Shown here one piece after another: positions 43,935-57,540 of a DNA stretch of 64,000 nucleotides. The stretch lies in contig QCXZ01000053.1 in assembly GCA_025024175.1 (NCBI GenBank), positions 12,896,001-12,960,000 of the forward strand, in the 5' to 3' direction. The stretch is from Rhyzopertha dominica. Its lineage: Eukaryota > Arthropoda > Insecta > Coleoptera > Bostrichidae. Position numbers and translations under genes: made by a program. The notes under the pieces are model-generated. The model was not told the DNA's origin. It made no database searches and saw nothing but the letters and a program-made list of their open reading frames with translations. Position 1 is the first letter of the stretch. Each line of letters begins with the position of its first letter.

Positions 43935-46900
43935 GGTCTGCTAAATGAAAAAGAACTTTGAAAATGTCAAGAACAACCATTAGGTAAAAACAAATTTTGA
44001 CCATTTTGATTTTTAGGTGCAGTTCGCTTACCTACATATAGAAATATTATGAATATTAATAAAGTGTTAAAACTAGTTTTGCTATTCTTTAAGTGGCAAT
44101 GGCTAATTTTAAAAGCATTAGTTAATTTTGTATATTATTGAAACTGTCTCTTGTTATAATGCTTTTTTTATTTTATCATAACTAAGATTTTGAAGAGGTG
44201 TTTCTAAAATGGAACAGTTACGCAATTTTCAGAGCATCAAATTCTGAGATAAATGTAACAACAAAAATTGAACTAGTCTCTAAGTAAGCTCAAAACATGA
44301 GTTATAAGTCTGAATTAATGACATGCCTCCAAAACGCGCTCTGACGTCACGAGCCGCTGCAGGTCAGAGCGCGGGACGGATAATCCTGTTAGCCGTAATT
44401 GAAATATAATCTTGCACTTCTCAATGCTGTGAAATCAGCTGCACAATTTTAGTACGATTTTCAAAGATTTGCTTGATATTCAGGGCATGAATATTGCTAC
44501 AAATGACTTTCATGGTCATCAATATGAGGGATTTAATCTATTGTTCCATTGAACAACCTATTCAGATGTTCTTTTGTTTAGATCTGTATTTAAGTATTTG
44601 GTCCTAGAAAAGAAAAACCCGCAAACTATGTAGCTGTCGCCACTTCCATTCTGATTATCTCGTACTTACAGATCTGCGTTCTATTATAAATGTAAAGTAC
44701 TTATTATAAGAATTACTTATTACGAGTTGATAGGAAGATTGATATTTCTCTCACATCCTGGAAATATATTAATGATCGGAATAACTTCCATGGCTTACCT
44801 TATGCGATGCGCTATGATTGTTATTCTATATAATTATGTAGATACTAGTTCTAGATGATTGTAAATAGAAGAAGGGGAAGTGCACATTTTCTGCTGTGAA
44901 CAAGACAGTATGGCTTTAGTTATGATAATACTGTCAATGAAAATTCTTGGACAAAATCTGTTAGTTGGGAAACATATGAGTAGAATTAACTTACGTTTAT
45001 AGTATATGGTGATGTCTAATTGGTTTCCCCATACACAACACTTGTATTGCACTGCATTCAATAGATTTGTTTGCTAAACATTTCTCATCTGTGTATGTAC
45101 AATATGAAGGCAGTTTGAACTTTGATGCTGGTTATTATAGACCTTCTGTGTACATCTTGATCTAAAATTGAGGCAATCAGGTGCGTACAAAGGTATATGG
45201 CCTATAGTGTGGTCTAGATGGATTTGCATCATAAGTCGTGATGGTGTGAGCACGTTGTCTAATATCAACGAGTGCTGATTTCTTAGGTCCATGTAGTGGT
45301 AACCTGCTGTAGCGATAAGATTTTGGTCGCCGATTGCATTCTGTTTTTTTTACATCTGCAGGCCCGAGTTTGATTACTATCAATCATTTAAATGCAATGA
45401 TATTGTTTCGTAGCAGCAATCTAAAGTAATTGATATCATGCAGCTTATGTAAGGTTTTGAAATTATACATAATATTATAGCTGTCAAAGGCAATCCATTA
45501 ATAACAACAGTATATGTGTGCACGATTAGTGTAAAACCTACAACGCCACAAATGTAGTCAAACTGGTGTACAACTGACACATATAAAAAATCGGTTTGAA
45601 GCCTCTCAGTAATATTCTTTAAATAGGTATTGACAGAACAAAATGACCGTCGTTTTCTTAGGGAGCTGATGACACCAAAGTACAGCTGCTTATGTGGATC
45701 AAATGCAGCATTAGTAATAAAGCACTGATGACCTATTGACTTATGTATTGCTATATTACCGTTAATTGCTCAACATCGATCGGTGGCTTACATTACTCCA
45801 AATGTTAATTATTCATATCTGGAATTAATATTACCATGTTAGCACAACAATCTCGTCCTGCCACCCCGTTCGCACATCAGCACTTGTGAGCATGAGACTA
45901 GCAGTAACACTATTTGAAATAAATAACAAAGATGTGTGCTATGTTATCTACTGTAAAACAATCCGAGAACAACTGTTCAACTCGGCTATAGCTCCGAGGA
46001 GGCCAATGACGTAATGTCAGTAAGCGAAACCTGAGACTGTTAGGTTAGGTTAGGTCGCATGCTGACACTGTTTGAAATGCCACAAATTAGCAAAGAAACG
46101 CCAGTCTGACTATAAAAAAGTATCTAGATAGACAAGCGCATTTTAGGACCTCCATTTACAAAACAAAATGAATAGGACTCATAGTAAACTACAATTATTA
46201 ATTTTTATTGAGTGTGTCTATCTCTGTTTAATTGTTTATATATTTGCATGTTTTGTAGTTCATATAATTTAATATAAGAATTAAAATCTTGTCTTTAATT
46301 ATTATTGGGAGCTAATTGTGTTTTATTTTTTACAGGTAAGCGGATCGTACTTTTCTGGGCATCAAAGGAGGGAGACATTGGTGTATGCTTTAAATGCGGT
46401 AGAACTATACAGCTATTATTTTTTTAACGACTACCCGGACATTCTAGTCTTATTGTGAAGGAACAGCATAAGTTTAAGCTGAGTCGCTATTTTTAGTGTT
46501 ACCAACTTATAGAGTTTAAAACGATGTCGAGAAAGTGCAATGAGCACAGCTGTGGCAATTCTGTTCAAATTTTTTGGACACTAATATATAAATATATAAA
46601 GTTTATTGCCTCATTGAGGAGATATAATCCATTACAGAATCTGACAATAATTTACGTACGTATTTTGAGAATTATTATTATTATCAATTTTTTTTTCAGA
46701 ATTTTCAGTCAACTGTATGATTAAAAAGCAAAGGGCAGTTGCCCTTTATTGCGCAATATTTCTTCTGCTAAATGTATCAGTGATTATAATAAAATCCTTC
46801 AAGACTGCTATGTTTTTACAAAAAGCGATGTTTTCTTAGAAAATAAAGATTCATTTGTTAAATAAAATTTTATGTTATTAGATGTCTTAACACAGAGTGC

Positions 46901-47317
46901 TTTACAACTTGAAAATTTCTCGAGTATTCTTTTGCAGCTCATTAATTTTACATTTAATAACATACCAAATTTGTTTGAAAATGTTAAATCTGCTAGTATT
47001 ATGCTTAATTATTATTTTTAAAATAAAAAGGTGGACCATTTCATAACGGCCAAATTCCAGACGGTACTGTGTTTACCGAGGTTTTCAACCATTTGCGCGA
47101 ACATCAATGTTTTTCTGGTGATGGTGATTCTTCGCAAGTGATAATGATCAAGAACTGAACGAAGTAGAAAATGTTATAGGACAGAATACAACGTTACAGT
47201 GGGATGTCGAAAAATTACGGTCGATTCGCAAAATCTGTTACATAGTAGCTGGTTTCTTTAGAGTGCATTAGTCTAGTATTTAGTAGAAGGAACCTTTTAC
47301 AACATAAACTAAATGGG
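43935..47317. other. Intergenic, nothing recognised
   Basis: AT-rich. A GTTAGGTTAGGTTAGG run at about 46039. Short frames at 44834-45580 and 46524-46724 show no domain. Confidence 0.45.
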
Positions 47318-47493
47318 ATAATATTTTGTCGGATAGATCGCTGTCTTTTGAAAACACAAAAATTTTACATAAAGAAAAATATTATCACAAACGTCTAATA
47401 AAAGAAGGTATAGAAATATGTAGGAATACTAATAATTTTAATAGGGATTGTGGAAATTATGAGTTAGGTGACATTTGGAAGGTTATGTTGTAG
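47318..47493 (+). pseudogene. PLE C-terminal fragment
   Basis: The frame reads DRSLSFENTKILHKEKYYHK, then RLIKEGIEICRNTNNFNRDC and GNYELGDIWKVML before a TAG at 47491. The IEI...NNFNRD...W pattern is typical of the C-terminal end of GIY-YIG-bearing PLEs. The first ~45 bp (GATAATATTTTGTCGGATAG to GAAAACAC) recur inverted at 47735-47785, next to GTAATTGAAACGTTAG (about 47691), an HHR-like 3' core with stem ATTAC/GTAAT. Upstream RT and nuclease parts are absent. Confidence 0.6.
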
Positions 47494-50400
47494 TTATATT
47501 TTATCAAGTAGTTCGTCTATATCTAGTAGGTAGGTAGTTCCTTTTTCATCGTTAGGTTCTTTTTTTATCAGGTTGGCACGTTGTTTCTATGACGTCTCGC
47601 ATCCTTGGTGATTTGTTTATTTACTTTCAAAATTTTGTTTGAACTTGTGTCAGGCAAATTTTGAGGTTCTTCGTCTTTGACAAAGATTACAGGTGTAATT
47701 GAAACGTTAGACTATTAATTTTTTGTCAGTGTTTTCAAAAGACAGCGATCTATCCGACAAAATATTATCTTATTTTATGGACGCTGAAAGCATTCACCCT
47801 CGAATAAACTAAATGGCTTACTATATAAGATTATTATTGCAAAAGTTGAGTATGCAAGTAATTAGGTGAAGTCCTTTATATTAGTCAGAAAATTCAATAG
47901 TAATAAAAGAATTTGCATGAATCCAGAAGACTTAAAAAGGAACTATATTGGGTTCTTTTGCAAAGTCTCATGATCATGCAGGTTCTTCTTATGCAGTATC
48001 TTTTTTTGGGAATTCCACATGGAGTAATTTCTACGCTTATAAATATTTTCTTAAAAAATTATATCCTTTTTCGTAAACTTGAAAGTAGTAGAGAGATAAA
48101 TATAACATTTTTTTGTATTATATGGTCATATAGCAACACAAAAGCAGATTAGTGGCATGTAAAATAGGCTAAAATCATTAGGTACATAAAATTAAGGCAG
48201 TAAATCGTAATTATAAAAGGCGTACTTAAACATTTGTTAGATACTTCAAAAAGCACACACGGCTTAGTTTTTATGTAATAAAATAAATAAATACTCGCAA
48301 AGTCCTATAAGTTAGTTGTGATATGAAAATATATAAAATAAGATGTCCTTTCATAGTAAGTAGAAATAAAATAGAGTATTCGTGTGTTTTATGAATAGAT
48401 GCTTTTTGTCACTAAAATTGTACTTTCAACTACTTTAGTTGACCTTGTTTTTGTCATTTTCTAAAGGAAAGTTTAATATTAAAAAATGAAAGTATCCTGA
48501 ATTACCTGGAAAATAAAATGCTTAAATGTATTGTTTTTTACCGAAAACTGTCTTCAGAGAATTTTCAGCCCAGAAAAAATCCACTTTGTTCTTTACTACC
48601 AAATTATGCAATTTTGTAGGATACGCAAAAGACAGCAAATGGCTAAAACACAGGTTTACTCAATATTGCCAGCTCCGATTAAGGTAACAGATACAGTGAT
48701 AAAGTTTAAATAACTATAACTAGGAATTTAACTGTTAGACATTCATTATGTTATTATTTTTGTAAGAGTGAATTTTAAGCATAGCTAAATTTTATACAAT
48801 AAATTCAACCTAACAAAAGCACGAAAATATTAGAATGCTATGGATAGTAAGTTTTGTAAACAGCATGCAAAGTTTATTTCTAAAGTTATTTATATCTTTT
48901 ATAGCTTTTCTTTTACAAAGAAAATATGCTATCAAAAATGCCACTTTTTTACTAAAACAATGAATAACAAAACTTTACTAAACAAAATCATTACCTGCTA
49001 CGTTCGCTGCTGTCTATTCTAACATACGTTCCGGTTTGCTAAACAACGGTTTTACTTATTAATATATAGTAGTTGGATGAGAAGTTTGTGGATAAAGAGT
49101 CGGTAGTTGTCAGAAGTTTAGTGATAGCAAATAAGGCGTTTGCACTACCGTTTTTTATTGTATTATTTTAAACTAAACAATAAGCACAAAAGTCGAACTA
49201 ACAGAATTTTGATTTCAAGTTACGAAGCAATCATTGCGAATGTTGCTGTACGCCAAAAACCATATTTATGTTCACTGAAGTAGACTTTATATGAATAATT
49301 GAAATTCAAATCGTCGACTTGTGCAGACACGCCATTGGTCTTACTAGGTCGATGTATACAGCACCATTCGTAGAATCTGGTCACCAGTCTCTCAGTTACA
49401 CGCAAAACAGCCATTTTCTAATGGTTTTATGAAGCTAAACTCTATGAAATGTGCGACTGTTCAAGTCCTGCATGTATTCCACAAAATTGCAGTTTAACAA
49501 GGAGTAACTCGTCACTATACCATCGGAAATTTTTAGCCTGTTTAAGCTATTGCCCATTTTGTTCAGAAAATGCACAAACCCATCTAAATGCAGCAAATGT
49601 TTACATTCCATTTTCAGTACCTATTATACACAAAATTCTGAAACTACATGCTATTCATATAGATCATTAGATTTACCCATGAAAAAGAGGGTGAACATAA
49701 CCTTACTGGACACATGTTTCCTGCTCGTTTATAGTTTGAAATGTTATGTTGTGTATAACCTTGTTTTGTTGTGATTACGATGCGACTGATAACACGAAAT
49801 AAGAACAAACGTACCGTATGTAATATTATAATACAAATTGTTTGATCATTACTTTGTATACCGCATTCTTCTTGACGTTCGAGACTCAAATACAGCCACA
49901 GCCTAGGGTTTCCACCACGTTCAATAATGCCCCCACCTGATAAACATTCAACGTCCGGTGGGCCCATCGTTATGACGTAACCAGGAAGCGACGTGTCCGT
50001 CCTTTAGGTTTTCAGTTGCCTCTTACAGCAGATACGCATCAGCCATTTATGGCGTATTCAAGCGCTAAGAGCTTGGCACTGAATGACATAAGCAATTTTC
50101 CTGTGCATTTGAGCCTGAGGGGACCGGAGATACACTTGTACGACTTGCAGGGCTGCAAAGATTGACTTGGATGGTGAATAATTTGGTGCTGACGACGCTG
50201 ATGGGGCGGGGATGTGCTATAATACTTCGAAGAGTTGCAAAATCGAGATAAAAGTAGCGGTACACATAAATTTTGCGCCGTTTTTGCATTCAGTTAGAGC
50301 GTTCGATGCTTGGAATAATTATTTTCATTAGCCATTATTAAAAATATATATAACACCTAACTGAATATTAAACAAGGAAAAAGTATGACATTACAAAGGA

Positions 50401-51044
50401 ATTTTGCGAAACAGTTGTTCCAGGAACGAGACAGATATATGTACTACTTAAGGATAACTCCACTTAAGAAGATATCGATCTTTGCCATCTTTCACGCTAC
50501 AAAAATAGTCCTCTTTTAGGAAGAGGGTGATAGAAGTATCAAATATCACCGGTAGATGGCGAGAACTTACAAGCGCAAGATTTTTGCTCTTTTTTGTTAT
50601 CTTATTTACAGTGAAACGAATAATAATGATCATGCGGTAAGAGAACATGACATAGGAATATTTAATAGAAGTTTTTACTGTGCTCTGATCAGTCACAGCG
50701 CAGAATAGGTTAGGTGCCCATTTTTAATTAAGTACTATTTTACAAGTTGATTTATAATTTGATAGTTTTTGCATTTATAGTTTAACATTCCATTTGACGA
50801 AATTTAAGATCGCTTAGAGTAGACAAACACATATCACAGTGATAGAACGTAAATTTCCTAATTGTTGTGATATGATACGTGTTATTATTACTGTAATCTT
50901 ATACTTATGACGAGAAGTTCAGTGGTTAGTTATTACTTGAAATGAAAATAAAGTCTAACGTTTACCTAGTAAACCAGAAATCGTGTAACATTGAGCCTAA
51001 CTTATAAAAAAAATCAGCTCCTTTTAACCTGGCAATAAACCTTG
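47494..51044. other. Intergenic
   Basis: Apart from the inverted PLE scrap at 47650-47785, no gene or element end was recognised. Many short frames, none with a domain. Confidence 0.4.
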
Positions 51045-52901
51045 CACGGTAGTAGATAGAGAGGTATACGCACGACCGTATGGTAACTGTATGCAACTGC
51101 GGCCCAGATTCGTAGTCGGTGTGGGAGAGAGAGGTTTAGTAATAAATTCAATATAGTAGTAAAAGCGCTTGCCAGTGGCATGCATTACCATACATTCGGT
51201 GTGGTATTTGTATGAAGTTTTTTGAAATAACAAAAATGGGAACATATTATGTGGAGTTGGTGCCGAACTCGAGCAGTAATTCTTCCCATAGAGCTTTATA
51301 TGCAAAACAAATTTTAAATCGTTGAAATGCTCCACATGTAGGGATCATCTTTATCGAACAAATGTTTCTGATACAGCTGGTCCTTCATCTACACTTACTA
51401 TTTTAAAATCCAGAAGGCGGCTAAATCATCCAAATCAGATCATTTCAAATTAAAAAAAAAAAAATTTTAACCAAACATTAACAGTATTGTTTTTGACAAT
51501 GTAGTGGATGGATTATATTCTATTTCGTTCGCTTGTAAAGAACACGTAGCAAAAATATTTTCAAAATTTTATGTATCGTTATATTATAATGTGAATTAAA
51601 TAGTACTATAAGCACAATGGCAGAGATACTGACAAATCAAGTGCAAGAAAGAAGAAGGAATCTAAGTTACAGTTTTTTTTTCATTTTTTGATCTCCTTGT
51701 ATGTGTATTTTTAATAAACGTTGATTGCAGAAGCACGACTTCTTATTTCCTAACACTCTTATTTGACATACTCGTACTTCTGAAATTTAGTGTGAAATAA
51801 GCATTACCCTCATAATATAAAAAATATATAGAATAGTCGTATTTGTGTACTTAATTTTACTTCCACATCCAACGGATGGGAAGTATTGTATCGCGAAAGA
51901 AATTTTAATTTTTTTTATTTGCTCAATCGCTTTAAAATGCTCGAAAACGTCCAAAAACAAAATTTTAGCAAAAATTTCGTGCTTGTATGTCTGTCTGTGT
52001 GGACGCGATAACTTTCGAGAGACTTAACATATGAACTTGAAATTTGGCATACATATAAATCTCAACTACTCAAAGCAACATGTTTTTGGGATGAGTAGGG
52101 TATAGGGCCCCTGCCCTAAAATTGTGGCGTAACTACCCTTTTTGCAAACTTTTATTTTTTTGCCTTTTAGTAAGTGATTTATTAGTAGTATAACTGCGAG
52201 TATTATTAGTCCCTAAAAAGTTTCGGTGCAGCAAACTGTGTAGAAGAAGAATAAAACGGTCATTTTAAAAAACCGGTTATTTCCAAATATCTCAGAAAAT
52301 ACTTAATATATTCAAATATGAAAATACCATCCGTTAGGAATAATATTTCTTACAAAAAGCGTTAAAAATTGTTTCCAAAATTTTGACATTTTCGAAATAT
52401 TTCCAAAAAAAAATAATTTTGGACCCTGTCCACACAACTTTTTTAAATTTTGCTATTATGTAGAAAATTAAATTTCTGATCGAGAAGCACTCTTGCAATT
52501 GTTTTATTTAGTTAATAATTTTCGAGTTATTTAGAAAAAACCGATTTTACAAATTTATGGATCCTTGCTAATATTACGAGAACCGTGTGTCATAGAAAAA
52601 AGTGTCTAGAGATAAAAAATGCTTAAAACCTCATTATTGATGGTATAATATAAGAAATAAAACCGTAAATTTCATTTTAACAACTTGATCTCGAAGTATT
52701 AGTATTGATTTTTAATTTGCTGCGGATTTTCATTATCTGACGCAAATCTGTTCTAAAATTGTTCCACAAGTAAATACTGAATCTTACCATTTCCATACTT
52801 TTTTAAAGATAAATGAACCATAGCTATTCGCTTACATAATTTTGGGAAACAAATTGATATTATCAACACAGCGTGCGTATACCTCTCTATATACTGCCGT
52901 G
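51045..52901. mobile_element. 1.86-kb non-autonomous TIR element
   Basis: Left end CACGGTAGTAGATAGAGAGG; read from the right end CACGGCAGTATATAGAGAGG; both continue TATACGCACG. Flanking 8-mers AAACCTTG and ATAACTTG agree at 6 of 8 positions, a possible worn 8-bp duplication (hAT-like). The interior has no transposase. At 51850-52700 is a stretch with CTTCCACATCCAACGGATGG, GTCTGTCTGTGTGGACGCG and AAACCGGTTATTTCC that reads like an older dispersed insect repeat. Confidence 0.6.
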
Positions 52902-55135
52902 ATAACTTGCATACCTATGAGACTACCCAAATATTTTGTTTTTGGAATGTTTATGGGGTTCTATTTTCTATCGTTCTATTGTTATATTTGTGTATAGTTC
53001 CATCTACGATCTACCTAAATGTACATAAATAATTAGAATAACAACTACAAACAAGGTGCACATATTTACAGATTATGGATCAAAAACATGAGTCTGTTAA
53101 TTTTTGAGGCGCTTAATCTGTTGCGGCGCTGAGTTAAGACCCTATTATTTTAATAGAAATTAACAAAATACGTTTAGAATTGCACTAAGTATGACTAAAT
53201 ACTTTCAAGTATGAATCTGCGTCGCATTGTCAGTACATTGGAGGTGGGAATTGCCACGAGCTACTCGAACATACGGTTACAATGTAGTTACATACTAGGT
53301 GCTGTGGCTGTGGAATGTTTTGCGTTGTATGATTGTTAAATCGTTCGCGAACGAACCAAACGTTGCAACAAACGACTCTTTTGCAGGAACTACATCGCAC
53401 GAATTGATCTCTAAAAAGAACTCATGTTGCTTGTTGCCATCTCTAGCAGATATTGGGCACGGAGTAGTTGTTAGCAGATGTTAGGTATGAAAACATAACC
53501 TAACTTTATACCGACAGGAGGTAATAATCTAGCCAATAACAACAACTGAAAGTGATAGTTATGCAAATGAGCAAAATACCCAACACCGCAACAAACTCCA
53601 CAGCACACACTCATCTGCACACACTAGAGCGGTACAAAAATACCTAACATTGAGCAGAACCACCNAGCGACTGACAGGTGTATCAAAGACATGTCGTACA
53701 TAATTAGATAGCCTCAGAAGTGAATTTGGGTTCTGAAGTTTTGCACTATAATTGTCATGCCTTTACTCTGTAACCTGACCTTCCAATATAAAAGTTATGT
53801 GAAACATAACATAGTTTGGAGTGGCGCATGATGCTTCGATTTCATGAATAGCAGAAACAGTATTCTAAGCCTTATCCAAATTAATTATGCCCACGTGCTG
53901 ACCATAATTACTTCATCTGATAGGATTCTAGATAATGCACTAAAAAATGTTAAATTGTCTAAATGTCATATCTCAGAATTTTGCGGGGCTATAAGTAACA
54001 CATTTAATAATGAACCTTGACATAAATCCAACCTTAACACAATTAGTCTGCAATTACCTTTCATCTGTATTTCCATGAAAGGAAGGCTGATTTATCATTG
54101 TGCAAGCTGTGAAGGGCAAGTTTAGTTTTATAATGTTCATGAACATTCGTACATAAAGATATGAAAAGGTATATAGTAATCATAAAACTAGTTTATTAGC
54201 AAACGCAATATGTGAAAACATTTAGTAGTTTGTTAATTAATCTCGTAAAGATAGCAGTTTCCGATTAGTTGCGGGGTACAATTTTAATCATGCTGGTATT
54301 CCAGTCTCTCGAGATTAAGCAATTGGAGTTTTACAACAAAAACATTCATCTTCACTTCTGCTATATAAATCTAGTCTTAAAGGAAATATCATCGAGGAAT
54401 TTTCCGTATCTTTGTACTGGCAGAAATCTTCGAATATATTGTAATGGACCACATTATTCAACTTACAAGCAGTGCAACCAAACAGATATGTTTCTGCAGT
54501 GGAAAGTCAGCTCGCGTGAAATTGATAAAGTTAAAAAGGATAGACATTTTAAACCTCTATCCATTGACTTTATAAAAAGGGCCATTTCAGTAGCAGACGG
54601 CAAAGATCTTTATCCTTAAGTGGCGTTATCCGTAGTACCTTTGAACTGTTTATAATTCAATTCTATTGTTAAAAATTTGTTGGAATTTGAAAAGTAAACC
54701 AAAATGCGTAAAAGGTTATTTACCATAGGTAATGCATTTTGCACATTACAAGGCTGTTTTCTATGTTACGTTAAGTTGATTTATTTTGTGATTTTGGGAA
54801 CCTGAACTGCACTTTTATACTAACCTATTAATGTCATTATTGACTGTAACTTTACTCATGCTACTAAATTTAAAAACGCGTTCTCCTCGTAATACCAGAT
54901 CAAACTTTCGATTTATTATACAATATGTGTAGTTTTAGTATAGTGGACTTGAGTATGCTCAGTCATAGTGTTAAGTCCTTCAGAGAGTTCTGTGACATTC
55001 AAACGTGCAATCTGTAGCACAGAATTATGCGACATTTATTACTATTATTTGATGTCTTTTTTGCCCTAGTTTATTGTAAAAAAGGACAAGGAAAATAATT
55101 TTGGTTTGATGGCTTCCGTGGTTGCTGTCGATGAC
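52902..55135. other. Intergenic with one unassigned frame
   Basis: The frame at 54290-54619 (110 codons from its first ATG) reads ...NFPYLCTGRNLRIYCNGPHY, then STYKQCNQTDMFLQWKVSSR and ends DGKDLYP. I do not recognise it and no neighbouring exon is visible, so it is not called as a gene. Confidence 0.4.
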
Positions 55136-55316
55136 ATGTTGTTTTCCGGGCTGGTTCCCACGTTGGTTATTAGACCTTGACGTTTCGACACTCATGTCGG
55201 TGTCTTCCTTCTTCCTCTTCTTCCTCTGAGGAGCTACTTCTGAGGAAGACACCGACATGAGTGTCGAAACGTCAAGGTCTAATAACCTACGTGGGAACCA
55301 GCCCGGAAAACAACAT
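55136..55316. mobile_element. Near-perfect hairpin of two PLE-type ends
   Basis: Arms 55136-55208 and 55243-55316 (about 73 bp) pair with a single mismatch seen, around a ~34-bp CT-rich spacer. The right arm carries an HHR-like motif. Such a well-kept hairpin suggests recent origin. PLE origin is inferred from the motif format. Confidence 0.6.
55240..55272 (+). ncRNA. HHR-like motif in hairpin right arm
   Basis: CTGAGGA (55240-55246), extra A, stem GACAC/GTGTC with loop CGACATGA, then GAAACGTC. The core bases are present; stem III is the palindrome ACGT. The left arm keeps the stem and GAAACGTC but has GAAGGA in place of CTGAGGA. Confidence 0.45.
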
Positions 55317-57540
55317 TCAAGGAGAATAATGTAGCAACGCTGTTTATAATAATTAAAGCACATTACAATACTTTTGTTATAATGTGCTTTTACTAAATTA
55401 AATTAAAAAAAATACGCTTTGGACCACACACAATATAAAAACCAAAAAGTTCCTGGTGTTTGAAAATACCTTATATCAGGTTTTCTTGTGTTTTCAACCC
55501 ACATCTTCAGATGAATGTCGCGTTTATTTATATTTTGCCAACCTTCTCTCATTTAGGTCACGATCCATGTTTCATAAGACAAAATCCCTCGGCACGAAAC
55601 TTGTGAATTGTTATAAAGACAAATTAAATTTTAAACTGATCGTGACGTATTCAAAGCCAGGAAATTCGCAACAGACCGGAAAGGATGTTTGGAGTTTTAC
55701 TGCGCCGCCGGCCATACCGAACTCGATTAATTAATAATATATTGTAGGGAGCAGCGTTGCAGAATTTATGAACCGATACAGGACCTTATTTAGAACAAAC
55801 AGCTCGAACTTTAGTCATCTGCGGCTTCCCACGCCACAGCGAACTTTTAATAGCTCGGGTAATAGGTCGGTTCACGAAAAGAATAATTCAACTTCACGAT
55901 TTTACATTGTGCAGGCAATGTTTGTTGAGACAACATCGAGTTTTATTTACCGTGTAGCATGGTCGGTTTTCATCGCCTTAGGTAAACATTGTCATAATAA
56001 ACCTATTTTGAAGGAATGAAGCCCAATATAAAAGTTTGTATTTGTATTGCTTGAATGAGTCCCATTAAAAGGTTCCAATCCGGCGCGTTTCTATATAGAG
56101 GGCCATTCACGATAAGTGGTCATTTAGAGGCATTCAAAAACTGTTTGATTAACATAACGAAAAATAATTTTAGCATGTACTGCGAGTATGTGATACAGCA
56201 AATTAAATGTGTTTATTAAAAGATTTGAGTATTTTTTGTTTTTACGGCAACCATGAACAGTAAAAATAAAACAATTTTTCTCAGTACTTTCTCTTCAACA
56301 GATGCTTTAAATTTTGCACAAATTCGTTCTTACCTATCCCCAATGCTCAATTGATTAATTTGGAATTGTCAGCGTTACAAATTTCAATAAAGGTGTAATT
56401 GAAGTAACAAAACTAAATTATTTTTATTGGGAAAAGCAAAATAGTTTTAGAAGCTCGTTTTCAAATTTTTGCGTAAAATTTTATCAACATTTCTTGTCAA
56501 TATAGGTAATAACACTAAATCGTATTTAAACTAGGCATGCCGGGTATGAATACTTTTACTTTGCACTTCTGTGAAAGTATTCTTACCATTTAGAAAAACT
56601 AGGATCAACATTTTTGCGATATTGGAATTCTTGCAAGAGGAACTAGTTCCAGATTTACTTACCTGTTCTCCTTCCCTGTCTCGAATAGAAACGTATGTTT
56701 GCCCGTGAATATCTGGATACAAGCTTTCTAGGTTGATGGATTGATAGAAAGAAACCATTCAAGTCTGCAGTACTGGAGAAGCAAAGCTTCGTGTAGACTA
56801 GTTTCCCCTGAGGTACATGTTATGGTAACATAGCGTGCAGACAAGTTTTAATTTGATTTTTCAATTTATATCATACTGATAAGAATACCTTTTACACATA
56901 ATAAATGTAAAGTCTACAATTTTTCATTATAAAACTTGAAAAAGAATAATAATATTATACATAATACCACCTTAATGTAACATTCAATTCCTGTTATGTA
57001 CAATGAATCATGCATATTAAATACATATATGCTAACAAAAAGGCATATTCACAGTTCCCCATTAAGGGAGGTATAGCTCTGTTAAAAAAATATTATTCCA
57101 CTAAAATTTGCAGAAACTTTCGCACAACATATCTTAGAATTTAGAATAAATCAGTAAAATGTTGCACATATGCATTTCATATGGTTTCATAGGTGCACTT
57201 AAATATTTCTTTCACAACATTTTTTCCACAAAAATTGTATCTAATGGAACAAATACAAACATTTATGGGTTATATTCTATTATTCAAAATATATTTCACA
57301 AAAACAAAAAAAGATATGTTAGGTGTCCTAATCAAATGAGCTATTAATTCTATATCTATGAAATAGATACAATTTAATATCGGCCGTCTTTTTTCTATTA
57401 ATACAAATCGTATACAGTTTGCCGAATTTGTTCTATTTAACCTATTTAGACCTATGGTATTCAAACTACGAGATCGTCGTGGCCGACTTTTTCTTGGAGT
57501 ATGAAAAGTTGTTGAAGGTCCTTGATCCTCTACTATCCAA
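55317..57540. other. Intergenic with a GC-richer island
   Basis: No gene recognised. The island at 55540-56030 is listed separately. Confidence 0.45.
55540..56030. promoter_or_regulatory. Candidate conserved non-coding island
   Basis: About 490 bp, less AT-rich and repeat-free. Open frames (92 and 83 codons) have no recognisable domain. TGTTTAC/GTAAACA and ACAAT words suggest possible forkhead or Sox sites, which is weak evidence. Confidence 0.25.

Noticed and set aside
45177..45383. 68-codon minus-strand frame
   Set aside because: No recognisable motif; neighbours are equally open by chance.
49449..49967. Overlapping frames on both strands of 73-107 codons
   Set aside because: No domain, and similar length on both strands suggests chance.
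54269..54619. 116-codon frame
   Set aside because: Begins with TTG, no recognised domain, no neighbouring exon; noted in the gap entry only.
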